NCBI RefSeq assembly: GCF_013432195.1
Contig: NZ_JACCDB010000012.1
Coordinates: forward strand, 1-64,000
DNA length: 64,000 nt
Reading direction: 5' to 3'
Origin: Tepidicella baoligensis
GTDB taxonomy: Bacteria; Pseudomonadota; Gammaproteobacteria; Burkholderiales; Burkholderiaceae_C
In this document: piece after piece, positions 1 to 8,231 of the stretch
How positions within the stretch are numbered: the stretch's first letter is position 1
How the letters are laid out: each line of letters begins with the position of its first letter
Notes under the pieces: generated by a model
Databases searched by the model: none
What the model saw: the letters and a program-made list of their open reading frames with translations, nothing else
Told to the model about the DNA's origin: nothing
Translations under genes and position numbers: made by a program

Positions 1-14
1 CATGCTGGGCGCAC

Positions 15-47
15 AAGAAAAAGGGCCAACCGTTCCGGTTGGCCCTT
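15..47 (-). terminator. rho-independent terminator after the primase-helicase gene
   Basis: On the minus strand a perfect 12-bp stem (AAGGGCCAACCG / CGGTTGGCCCTT, loop GAA) is followed by TTTCTT. It lies about 100 bp past the stop of the minus-strand gene at 143 and would end the defence-island transcript. Confidence 0.85.
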
Positions 48-142
48 GGGTGTTGGTGGCGGACGGTTGACCGCGTGCTGGCTGGCCTCCCGAGCTGATG
101 AGCGATGGCGCGGGTTACTGCGGGCACTAGCGAATTCACGCC

Positions 143-2509
143 TCACTCCGAATCTTCATTGCCGATCCGATACCCCATCGCCCGGTAGCCACGTTGGCGC
201 TTATCCCACATCCGCAGCAGCGCCGGGTGACCGGTGTCCACAAAGTCGATGATCCGCACGTCGGTCTTGCTGGCGTGCTCCCGGTGCAGACGCCCGGCGT
301 ACTGCTGAAGCGTGCCCTTCCAGGACACCGGCATGGCGAGCACCAGTGTGTCCAGCGGCGGGTGGTCGAAGCCCTCGCCGACCAGCCTGCCGGTGGCCAG
401 GAGAACTCGGGGCGCGTCGGGCGGCAGCGCGTCAAGCCGGGCGATGAGGTCTGCGCGCTGCTTCTTGGACATCCGGCCATGCAGCACGGAGGGCGCCGGC
501 TCCAGGCTGCCGAGGGCCGCCTCGATGGCGTCGAGGTGTTCCGTGCGTTCGGTCAGGACCAGCACCTTCCGACCTTGCGCCCAAGCATCGCGCACCTCGG
601 CGGCGATGGCCTCGGTCCTGGCCTGATCGCTGGCGAGATGACGGAAGACGTCTTGGATGCCGGCATCTGGCGGGAGATCGATCCACGCATGGCGCGAGCG
701 CGGCACGACCTCCAGGTCGTGCGGCGCCCCGGCCGGGGTAGCCGCCTTGTGGCGGATCGGCCCGCACTGCATGAAGATGATTGGCTGCTGCCCGTCGCGT
801 CGGATCGGAGTCGCCGTCAGGCCCAGCACGTACTTCGCCTTGGTTCGCTTGAGGATCGCGTCGAAGGAGACGGCGCCGACGTGGTGGCACTCGTCGACGA
901 TCACGTGGCCGTAGTCCTCGACCAGCGGGTTCACCTCGCCCTGGCGAGACAAGGACTGCATCACGGCGATGTCGATCCTGCCGGTGGGCTTGGCCTTGCC
1001 GCCGCCAATGGTGCCGACCATACCCTTGCCGACGCCCAGAAACGCCTGCAGCCGCTCCTGCCACTGCTTGAGCAGTTCGGTTCGATGAACCAGCACCAAG
1101 GTATTGACGCCCCGGCGCGCGATCATCGCGGCGGCCGTCACCGTCTTGCCGAAGGCGGTCGGTGCGCACAGCACCCCGGCATCAAAGGGCAGCATCGCCG
1201 CGACGGCGGCTTCCTGGTCGGGACGCAGACTGCCGACGAAAGACACGTCCAGCGGCTGGCCGGCAACGCGTTCGTCTCTCAGGTCGCAGACGATGCCGTT
1301 TTCACGCAGCAGTGACAGGGCGGCATCCAGACACCCTCGGGGTAACGCGATGTGCTGGGGGTAGTTCTCGGCGCAGCCGATGACACGCGGTTTGTCCCAC
1401 ACCGACATCCGCATCGCCTGCGCCTTGTAGAACTCGGGGTTCTGGAACGCTGCCAGCCGGATCAGGCGGTTGGCCAGCGCCTGCGGCAGTTTGGCCTTCT
1501 CGAAATAGATCAGGTTGGCCAGCGTCACGCTTAGTGACTTTGGCATCGGCCCGGGCAGCTTCTTGGTCGAAGTGCTCTCGCGTTTCCACGGCGTGGCCAG
1601 GTCTTCGTCGTCGATGAAGGTGACGTCCAGCGGATGGACGCCACCCGTGGCACGCAGGATGGTCGGCTCGATGTCGTGCGCGGCCATCGGCTGGATGGAG
1701 GCCAGGAATGCCCATTGGTCCGGGTATGGGCGCAGCTCGGCGTCGACGAACACGCTGAAGCCCCTTTCCCTCGGACCCTTCTGCAAGGGCAAGGCGATCA
1801 GATTGCCGAACCCACCTTTGGGCATCGTGTCCTGGTTCGGGAACAGCCGGTCGTAAGACGTGAGGCGGAGCTGCCGCGTGCGCGCGCAGGTATGACTGAC
1901 GATGGCCGTGCCCAGGCGGCGGGCATCGCGCGCCGCCACCCGGTCGGCAAAGAACACCCAGACGTGAGCCCCCTGACCGGAGCGCGAAATCTCCAGCGCC
2001 GCCGGCACACCAAGCTCTGCGCACGACTGCATGAATGCCTGTGCATCATCCCGCCATTCGGCCTCGTCAAAGTCGACAGCCAGGAAGTAGCAGCTGTCGT
2101 CCTCCAACAGGGGATACACCCCGACCGTGTGATCGCCGGCCAGGTGCTTGTAGATCACGGCGTCCGACAGCGGGATGAGCATGCGATTGGCGCAATCGCC
2201 GCATTTGATGCGTGGCTTCTCGCACACGCCGGCGCGCCACTCATTCGCGCAGGCTGGCGCGTAGCCCGACTTGCCGGTGGTCTTGCTTTCCCATCGAACG
2301 GGGAACACGTCGGTGCGGCCGCGGAACAGGCGCCGGAAGAGCGCGACCTTTTCGTCGGTGGACAGTCTCGATGACTCCACAGGCGGCGGAGTGGGCTGCT
2401 GACGCGCACGCCACTCGATGCCGTGCGACTCGAGCAGTGCGATCAGACGGGAGTTCTCGGCGCGCAACGCCGAAAGTTCATCGCTGTCGGCCATCGTGCC
2501 GGCGCTCAT
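143..2509 (-). CDS. TOTE-type archaeo-eukaryotic primase fused to DEAD/DEAH helicase
   Basis: A 788-residue two-domain protein. The N-terminal half has a four-Cys zinc-binding cluster (C87, C96, C103, C106) and an archaeo-eukaryotic primase core with catalytic D146-x-D148 (AVDFDE) and the SxSGxGxH motif around 175-182. The C-terminal half is a superfamily 2 helicase: Walker A APTAFGKT at 449-456, DECH at 539-542, TATP at 565-568 and a QYAGRLHRE motif VI near the end. This combination is the family named TOTE conflict-system primase, thought to act against invading nucleic acid; the antiviral role here is inferred. It is the last gene of the defence island, 35 bp after the truncated AlbA_2 gene. 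ATG at 2494 is an alternative start; neither start has a strong ribosome binding site. Confidence 0.85.
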   Translation of the reverse strand: MSAGTMADSDELSALRAENSRLIALLESHGIEWRARQQPTPPPVESSRLSTDEKVALFRRLFRGRTDVFPVRWESKTTGKSGYAPACANEWRAGVCEKPRIKCGDCANRMLIPLSDAVIYKHLAGDHTVGVYPLLEDDSCYFLAVDFDEAEWRDDAQAFMQSCAELGVPAALEISRSGQGAHVWVFFADRVAARDARRLGTAIVSHTCARTRQLRLTSYDRLFPNQDTMPKGGFGNLIALPLQKGPRERGFSVFVDAELRPYPDQWAFLASIQPMAAHDIEPTILRATGGVHPLDVTFIDDEDLATPWKRESTSTKKLPGPMPKSLSVTLANLIYFEKAKLPQALANRLIRLAAFQNPEFYKAQAMRMSVWDKPRVIGCAENYPQHIALPRGCLDAALSLLRENGIVCDLRDERVAGQPLDVSFVGSLRPDQEAAVAAMLPFDAGVLCAPTAFGKTVTAAAMIARRGVNTLVLVHRTELLKQWQERLQAFLGVGKGMVGTIGGGKAKPTGRIDIAVMQSLSRQGEVNPLVEDYGHVIVDECHHVGAVSFDAILKRTKAKYVLGLTATPIRRDGQQPIIFMQCGPIRHKAATPAGAPHDLEVVPRSRHAWIDLPPDAGIQDVFRHLASDQARTEAIAAEVRDAWAQGRKVLVLTERTEHLDAIEAALGSLEPAPSVLHGRMSKKQRADLIARLDALPPDAPRVLLATGRLVGEGFDHPPLDTLVLAMPVSWKGTLQQYAGRLHREHASKTDVRIIDFVDTGHPALLRMWDKRQRGYRAMGYRIGNEDSE

Positions 2510-2544
2510 GAATTGCGGCGTCTACCGGATCGATGCAAAACATG

Positions 2545-3300
2545 TCATGCCACTTGAAGTTGCGCCTCGGATGGTCCATCCGTCCGGGCAATCGCCAGCT
2601 TTTGATGTCCCGCCGAAAAAAGCAAGCCCACGTTCTTGGGCCACGGTGATTCGGTGGGTCCGCCCGCCACATTCATCTGCCGGGCCAAGGCCTCGACCGA
2701 CAGCCCGGGCGCATCCTCTGCCAGCGTGCTGCCCACCTCCTGCAAAAAGGCCTGCATCAAGGGCTTCGACAGATCATCGATTCGTGCCGACTGGTTGTAG
2801 CGGTCATCGAATGACACCTTGGCCGCCAGGCTCAACAAGTCTTGCTCGGTTTCGCCCTTGGCCTCGACCGTGCTGCTGTACCTGCGGATGAAGTACTTCC
2901 AGACCTTGTGCTTCGCCGTAATGGCTTCCGGCGCTTTGTAAGGCCGGTTCTGCCCGCCCGGTGCCCACAGCACGATCAGCTTGCGCCCCTCGACTTCCTC
3001 TATGCTCAATACCGGGAAGTACGGCGGCTGGATCAACTGGCAGGCGGCCAACAATTCCTGCTGAATCTTGTCGAGCTGGTTATCGGCTAGCCCCACCGGC
3101 GGAAACACCGGTTGACCATTGGCATCACAATCCTGCCCGATCACCACATAACCGCCGCCGAGGTTTTCGAAGTCGTTGGCGAAGGCGCACACGGTACGGA
3201 TGATCGGGTCCGGATTCCACCCGGCCTTGTACTCGATGCGCTCACCCTCGACCGTGCGTTGGCGCAGCAGATCATGGAGATTGATCGGGAGCTTGCTCAT
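2545..3300 (-). pseudogene. AlbA_2 (Schlafen-type) ATP-binding protein, 3'-truncated
   Basis: The first 225 or so residues match the AlbA_2/Schlafen-like bacterial family: an early ERIEYKAGWNPDPI segment, a GGYVVIGQD strand and a KYFIRRYSST segment. Members are usually around 500 residues, with a helix-turn-helix C-terminal part. Here the reading frame stops at 251 residues, and the last 30 residues, after KNVGLLF, no longer resemble the family. I read this as truncation by recombination or frameshift close to 2615. The first 29 bases overlap the preceding gene. Any surviving N-terminal nucleic-acid-binding activity is uncertain. Confidence 0.6.
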
Positions 3301-3859
3301 ACTCTTTTCCCCCCGCTAAGCCGGCTTCCGACCAGAAATGGTCGAAACCATCGCCCACACCCCAACCGACGTTTTGCCCCAACTGACGCACCCGGTCGAG
3401 CCTCGCTAGAAATGCCGCCTGCTGCCCCTTGGGAAGTGCCAGCACATATTTCAGCGCCTGTTCGAACATCCGCACCAGTGCGTCATAAAAGCCTTCATCG
3501 TCCATGCCGCAACCGGCCAGAAAATCGAACACTTCCTCGCAGTAAAACACCGTGAGTTCGGCCAATCCCTCTGGCTGGCCCAGTGCCTTCTTGTAATCGC
3601 TGATGGCCTTCTTGGCCTTGCTGACCGAGATCGGGTTGCGAAAGTCAGGCGGGTTGATCCATCGGATGATTACATCCTTGAAGGGCTCCAGCGGGTCGTC
3701 GCCCAGCCCAAAACGAGCGTGCAAAAACGCCTTGTTGTCCTTGCTGGCGGCGTACAGGTCTTGCACCAGCCCCAGCAAACCGGCGCGGTCGAAATCGGCC
3801 AGCTTGGTTTTGACGTCGCTCCAACTGGGCGTGGCTCTGGTGGTTTTCTTCGTTGCCAT
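3272..3859 (-). CDS. DUF6155-like protein of unknown function
   Basis: A soluble, mostly helical protein of 195 residues from ATG 3859, preceded by AAGGA nine bases upstream; an upstream in-frame start at 3892 is less likely. The opening pattern (KLADFDRAGLLGLVQDLY...NKAFLHARFG) resembles the DUF6155 family, known only as an uncharacterised family. No catalytic motif is visible. It overlaps the AlbA_2 gene by 29 bases and follows the DUF262 gene after 109 bases, so it is part of the defence-island transcript. Function is unknown; an accessory defence role is only suggested by location. Confidence 0.65.
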   Translation of the reverse strand: MATKKTTRATPSWSDVKTKLADFDRAGLLGLVQDLYAASKDNKAFLHARFGLGDDPLEPFKDVIIRWINPPDFRNPISVSKAKKAISDYKKALGQPEGLAELTVFYCEEVFDFLAGCGMDDEGFYDALVRMFEQALKYVLALPKGQQAAFLARLDRVRQLGQNVGWGVGDGFDHFWSEAGLAGGKEYEQAPDQSP

Positions 3860-3968
3860 GCGAATCAGTCCTTGGTCCGAACCATTAAGCACGCCTTAAT
3901 GGTTGCCGGCAGGCATTCGGTTGCCAATAAACGAGCGATGATGTCATCCTCACGCATTCGCCGAAATG

Positions 3969-5693
3969 TCATGGTTTTACCCCATACGATCCAGCCAGAC
4001 GGTTCAGCAAGTCTTGGTGTCGAGACTCCAGGTCACTCAGCGTGAAAGCTCCCAAAGCCAAGAGACGTTGGGAGTTTGGCAAACTTTCGACTCGGTCCTC
4101 AAAGTAGCGCACTCGTTTGTCGGCAAAGTCCAGGTTGCCCAGCGACGTGTTCTTACGTCGTGACAGAAGCATCAGGTTGCCGAGCCGGTGAAGCCATACC
4201 TCACGCTGCGCATCGGTGAAATCCTTGAGCCATTGGCTGGCTTTGCCCGGTGTCTGCGGCAGAATGTGCTCGACGCTGATCTCGTCGGGCAAGTTCAAGG
4301 GTGCGGCATGACTGGCCAGCAGATATTCCAAACGCAACAGCACATACCTGGCAAAGCGCCGCCCATAGATCGCACCGTCGAGCAGATCCATCAGCTGCTT
4401 AGAGTCGAAATCGAAAACCCTGCTGGCCAAGACCTCGTCTGGAGTCCTGGCTGACTCGATGGCCTTGAGCACCTCGTTCATGTTGCTGATCCGCTGGGTT
4501 GGTGTCAGCTGCACAATCCAGTCGGCCGAAAATTTGTTATCGATGCGCTCGATCAGGTCGAGCAGTTTCTGAGCCTTGAATTTGCGATACCAGGCCAGCA
4601 CCGGTGGAATCCAATCGGTGGCAGGCAAGCCACGGCGCATCACGTTGATGCGGTTGCGGTACGCGTTGCCAAGGCTGGTTGGCAGGCCATCAAACTGGAT
4701 TGCCTCGTCGAAAGCGTCCTTGTAGGCTTTGACAGCCTCAAAACTGTCAGTGCCCAGCGCCAGCAACGGTGGTTTGGCACCGTAGATGCGCTCGTCGAAT
4801 TCCTTGAGCAGACCTTCGCGCGCCTTATCTTTCACGTAGATCGTGCGCACCAGGGATAGGAATCGGTCGAATTCATCACGACCCATCTCGCCCTCGACCT
4901 CCTCCCAGTATTCGGCCCATTTGGTGCGCTCACTGTCCTTGCTGATGGCGCCAAGGTTTTTGGCCTTGAGGATGTCGCTGTTTGACAGGGGGATACCGCG
5001 GTCATTAAGGATGGTGAAGAGGCGGAAAGCGTCGTCCAGATCCTCCGTCGACACGTAGATGAACAGGGCGTTGTTCAGCAAATATCCGACAAAGCGATCA
5101 AAGTCTGCGGCTGTCGGGAAGCGGCCTGTGTCATCAAAACTGGCGTGAATGGTCTGCATGCCTGCAGCCATGTTTGCAAGTGACAGGTTCTTGCTGGCAG
5201 CGATGCCAGACAAGTCCATACTGCGCGACCCGTCGTCTGTCTTGATGTAGCGCTCGATAAAGGCACCAACGTTATCGCGAATGTCATAGACGATGCGATT
5301 GCGACCGGGAATCTTCTTCCACTTGTTCTCTTCTTGGAACAGCATCTCCCGGCAAGCGCCCTTGAGTTTGTCGTCCACCACCCGGTCACGAATGCACGCC
5401 AACATCAGCATCAGCGTCGTCAGGCGCTGCTGACCATCCAGCAGTTCGTACTCCTCAAAGCTCACACCATCGGTGATGCGAGTAGCTTTGCGCAAGACCA
5501 TCGAGCCTAGGAAATACTGCCCTTCCGGGTTGTGCTCGCTGGCGTAGTTCACATCGTCGATCAGCTCGGAAATTTCATCCTTGCCCCAGACGTAAGCACG
5601 CTGGTAATCCGGGATGCGGAACCAGAAACGTGAGAACACCTCACCGATGACAATTTTGGCGCTCTCGATTTGCCCCTTTTTACTTGAACTCAT
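3969..5693 (-). CDS. GmrSD-like DUF262/DUF1524 nuclease-type protein
   Basis: A single chain of 574 residues joins a DUF262 (ParB-like NTPase) domain with IPDYQRAYVW at 27-36 and the diagnostic DGQQR at 86-90 to a C-terminal DUF1524 HNH-type nuclease domain with EHILPQ at 475-480 and the later LGNL and KNTSLGN asparagine motifs. This is the architecture of GmrSD-like type IV enzymes that use NTP and cut modified DNA; which modification, if any, is recognised here cannot be told. ATG 5693 is chosen because AGGGAG lies five bases upstream; a GTG at 5699 is the alternative. It starts 15 bases after the res stop, so it is probably co-transcribed with the type III R-M genes. Confidence 0.85.
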   Translation of the reverse strand: MSSSKKGQIESAKIVIGEVFSRFWFRIPDYQRAYVWGKDEISELIDDVNYASEHNPEGQYFLGSMVLRKATRITDGVSFEEYELLDGQQRLTTLMLMLACIRDRVVDDKLKGACREMLFQEENKWKKIPGRNRIVYDIRDNVGAFIERYIKTDDGSRSMDLSGIAASKNLSLANMAAGMQTIHASFDDTGRFPTAADFDRFVGYLLNNALFIYVSTEDLDDAFRLFTILNDRGIPLSNSDILKAKNLGAISKDSERTKWAEYWEEVEGEMGRDEFDRFLSLVRTIYVKDKAREGLLKEFDERIYGAKPPLLALGTDSFEAVKAYKDAFDEAIQFDGLPTSLGNAYRNRINVMRRGLPATDWIPPVLAWYRKFKAQKLLDLIERIDNKFSADWIVQLTPTQRISNMNEVLKAIESARTPDEVLASRVFDFDSKQLMDLLDGAIYGRRFARYVLLRLEYLLASHAAPLNLPDEISVEHILPQTPGKASQWLKDFTDAQREVWLHRLGNLMLLSRRKNTSLGNLDFADKRVRYFEDRVESLPNSQRLLALGAFTLSDLESRHQDLLNRLAGSYGVKP

Positions 5694-5708
5694 TTCCACT
5701 CCCTGGGA

Positions 5709-8231
5709 TTACCTGGATGCAGCAGCAAACAGATCATCAAGCAGCGGATTGCTGTTGATCAGCAGCAGCTTCTTGATCGTGGCGGCCTGGTTGATTTCCA
5801 GGCGCACGAAATGCTCGCCACCAGCCGAAGACTGTTTGCGGATCAGTTGGATGCGCCCGAATAACCCGCCGTGCTTTTCCGCAAACTTTGCCAGACCGAC
5901 CGCTTTCTCAAAGTTGTCAGCCAGGCTGGGATCGTGGGGTTCCAAAATGTCGATAACGAAGCCAGTACCGGCCTTGCGCACCACGACCAGATCCGGAAAC
6001 ATCGGCCGAACGTCGCCACCTGTCTCATATGGAATTTCCAGCGACCACGGCTTCTTGGGCAGGTTACGCAACCAGCCGACCACTTCAGGCTTGGCCAGTT
6101 CTTCCTTCAACACCCCGGCCTCCCAGGAGCCCAATTCGGCACGGAACTGGCCGTTGCCTTCCACATACAGATGGCGCTCCCAGAGGGGATCAGTCGGCAG
6201 TCGCTTGAAGTCGATGGATGCCGGTAATTGCCATGGCACCTCGTTGGGCTTGGCCGTCGCCAGCCGCAGCTTCTCGTAATTGACGCGCCGCTGCTCCTTG
6301 AGTTTGTAGATGGCCTTCTTGTGCTGGTCGTAAAGACCATCGAATGCGGCCTCTGCCTGGGATTCCAGCACGGCCATTTCTGCCGCGTTGCGAGCCAGAA
6401 CGATGGCCTCAACCTTGACTTCCAGCGCATCACGATCCGCGTGGGCGCGCCAATACTCCATCTGCAAACCGTGACTGAAGGCGCGCCCAGCCTCTTCGAA
6501 CAGCCGATCAATGTCCACGTCCGAGGCATCAATGTGATAGTCCGCAGTCGGCTCAGCTACGCCAGTGCCGTTATTGACAGCCAAGGTCCGCAGGCCAACC
6601 TGCGTGATCGCTTTGGTCGCCGCGTCAAACTGGCCTGCCGCCTTGATCGCTGCAATGCGCTGCCCCATCCACTCAACGATCTGCTGCTTGGCCCGGCCCC
6701 AGGCATCGTCATCAATCTCATCGATGGTCAGACTGCGTGAAATGGCCATATACCGGCGCAGTGGGCTTTGCGCCCGAGCGGCATTCACACGGTACGTGAT
6801 CAATTCGTCGAGTGCCGCAAAGATGGACTCGCAGCCTTCGCGCCGCTTGAGCACCACCAAATTGCGGCTGGAGCCGGTTTCGGCGGGCGGCACATCTTCC
6901 GCGTTGTGCAGCGAGGCCACCACGCTTTCCACGGCCCCCGTATCGAAGTAGGGCAAAAACAGATGCACATCGTTGAGCGCCGCATCCTTCTCGATGCGGC
7001 GTGCCAGCGGCGTGCGCACCATCCGGCCCAGCAACTGGGCGATGTAGGTGTGGTCCTCCGCACGGCGGAACGACATCATCACTTCGGCGCGCGGGCAATC
7101 CCAGCCGGTGGACAGGCTGGTCTTGAAGAACACCACACCGATGTTTTTGTCCGCATCAATCCGCGAGGCTTCGACCTTGCGCACCCGGCGGCCGCCCACG
7201 TCCAGGTCACCCGTGTCGTGCATCGCATGGGCAACCTCGCCTTCGTTCAGGCGACGGCCAATGGCACTCTCGATCACGGTCAGTGCTGCGCCAAGATCCG
7301 TCTTGGTCAGTTGCCGTTCTGAGCCGTTCTCAACCTGAACCACCAGTACCGGCCAGATGGTTTGCTCTTTTTCTTCATGGCAGTACGCGCCCCAGGCGGC
7401 CGTCATCTGCCCCCACCGCCGTGCCGCCTCTTCCAAAAGCGCCATCTCAGCCGTGGTGGCGGCTTCCGGGTGATGAATCAGGATGCGGTCTTTCAGCAGG
7501 CCAGACTTGCGCACCTCCTCAGCAGGCACGGCCACCTTGTGCGTGGTCACGGTGTGCTCAGCGTTGGCGATCAAATCCAGGAATCGTTTGGGCGTGGCCG
7601 ACACCCCAATCACCATCGGCATCTTGACCAGGCCAACCTCGGGGTAACCCAACAAGAAGCGCTGCATCAGGGTCTGCGCAGCCTGCGCACCCTTGCCCGA
7701 GGTCATGCCGCGGTGCGCCTCGTCGATCACCACATAAAAGCGATCGGGAATCGCCCGTGCCGTGTTGGTCAGCGTTTCCCAAATCAGATGCTGCCGTCCG
7801 TCGCCACGATTGGTCAGCGGCTGATTGACGGCCAGCTTCTGCGTGTTGATGAAATAGATGCGCCCGCCATCCAGCCGGGGCGCGTCGAAATGCGCATCAA
7901 TGGTGATGAGCTGATTAACCCGGTACACCTTGTCCGATTTGCTCTCGATCTTGAGCTTGGTCTGCTCGTTGAGCTCGGGCATGTCCGACACCCACAAGAT
8001 CACGGCATCGGGTTGCGGCACCCAATCGAGCGGCCAGGCCAACTGGTCATCGGGCTCATCCAGAATCGCCTCGAACAGCGCCGTCATCATGATGGTCTTG
8101 CCGCTGCCCGTGGCCGCCGAGAAGGCCACGACTTGCTGGTTATCGGGCGATACGTTTTTTCGGGCACTGACCAGCGCTTCACGCAGTTTGCCCAGCGCGT
8201 CTTTCTGAAAATCGAACAGGGTGACCTTCAT
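5709..8231 (-). CDS. type III restriction enzyme, Res subunit (DEAD/DEAH helicase-nuclease)
   Basis: An 840-residue protein with TGSGKT at 41-46, DEAH at 170-173, SATP at 211-214 and late motifs SLSTGWDCPRAE and QLLGRMVRTP, the helicase core of type III Res subunits. A C-terminal stretch around 744-766 (FPDLVVV, then FVIDILEPH) is where the PD-(D/E)xK nuclease is expected, but the D...ExK spacing is not textbook. It would translocate on DNA and cut when paired with Mod at unmethylated sites. The start overlaps the end of mod by ATGA, so the two are translationally coupled. Confidence 0.9.
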   Translation of the reverse strand: MKVTLFDFQKDALGKLREALVSARKNVSPDNQQVVAFSAATGSGKTIMMTALFEAILDEPDDQLAWPLDWVPQPDAVILWVSDMPELNEQTKLKIESKSDKVYRVNQLITIDAHFDAPRLDGGRIYFINTQKLAVNQPLTNRGDGRQHLIWETLTNTARAIPDRFYVVIDEAHRGMTSGKGAQAAQTLMQRFLLGYPEVGLVKMPMVIGVSATPKRFLDLIANAEHTVTTHKVAVPAEEVRKSGLLKDRILIHHPEAATTAEMALLEEAARRWGQMTAAWGAYCHEEKEQTIWPVLVVQVENGSERQLTKTDLGAALTVIESAIGRRLNEGEVAHAMHDTGDLDVGGRRVRKVEASRIDADKNIGVVFFKTSLSTGWDCPRAEVMMSFRRAEDHTYIAQLLGRMVRTPLARRIEKDAALNDVHLFLPYFDTGAVESVVASLHNAEDVPPAETGSSRNLVVLKRREGCESIFAALDELITYRVNAARAQSPLRRYMAISRSLTIDEIDDDAWGRAKQQIVEWMGQRIAAIKAAGQFDAATKAITQVGLRTLAVNNGTGVAEPTADYHIDASDVDIDRLFEEAGRAFSHGLQMEYWRAHADRDALEVKVEAIVLARNAAEMAVLESQAEAAFDGLYDQHKKAIYKLKEQRRVNYEKLRLATAKPNEVPWQLPASIDFKRLPTDPLWERHLYVEGNGQFRAELGSWEAGVLKEELAKPEVVGWLRNLPKKPWSLEIPYETGGDVRPMFPDLVVVRKAGTGFVIDILEPHDPSLADNFEKAVGLAKFAEKHGGLFGRIQLIRKQSSAGGEHFVRLEINQAATIKKLLLINSNPLLDDLFAAASR

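Noticed and set aside
194-1315. Long plus-strand frames opposite real genes (for example 194-1315, 14649-16568, 23089-24465)
   Set aside because: They mirror real minus-strand genes in high-GC DNA and show no recognisable domain.
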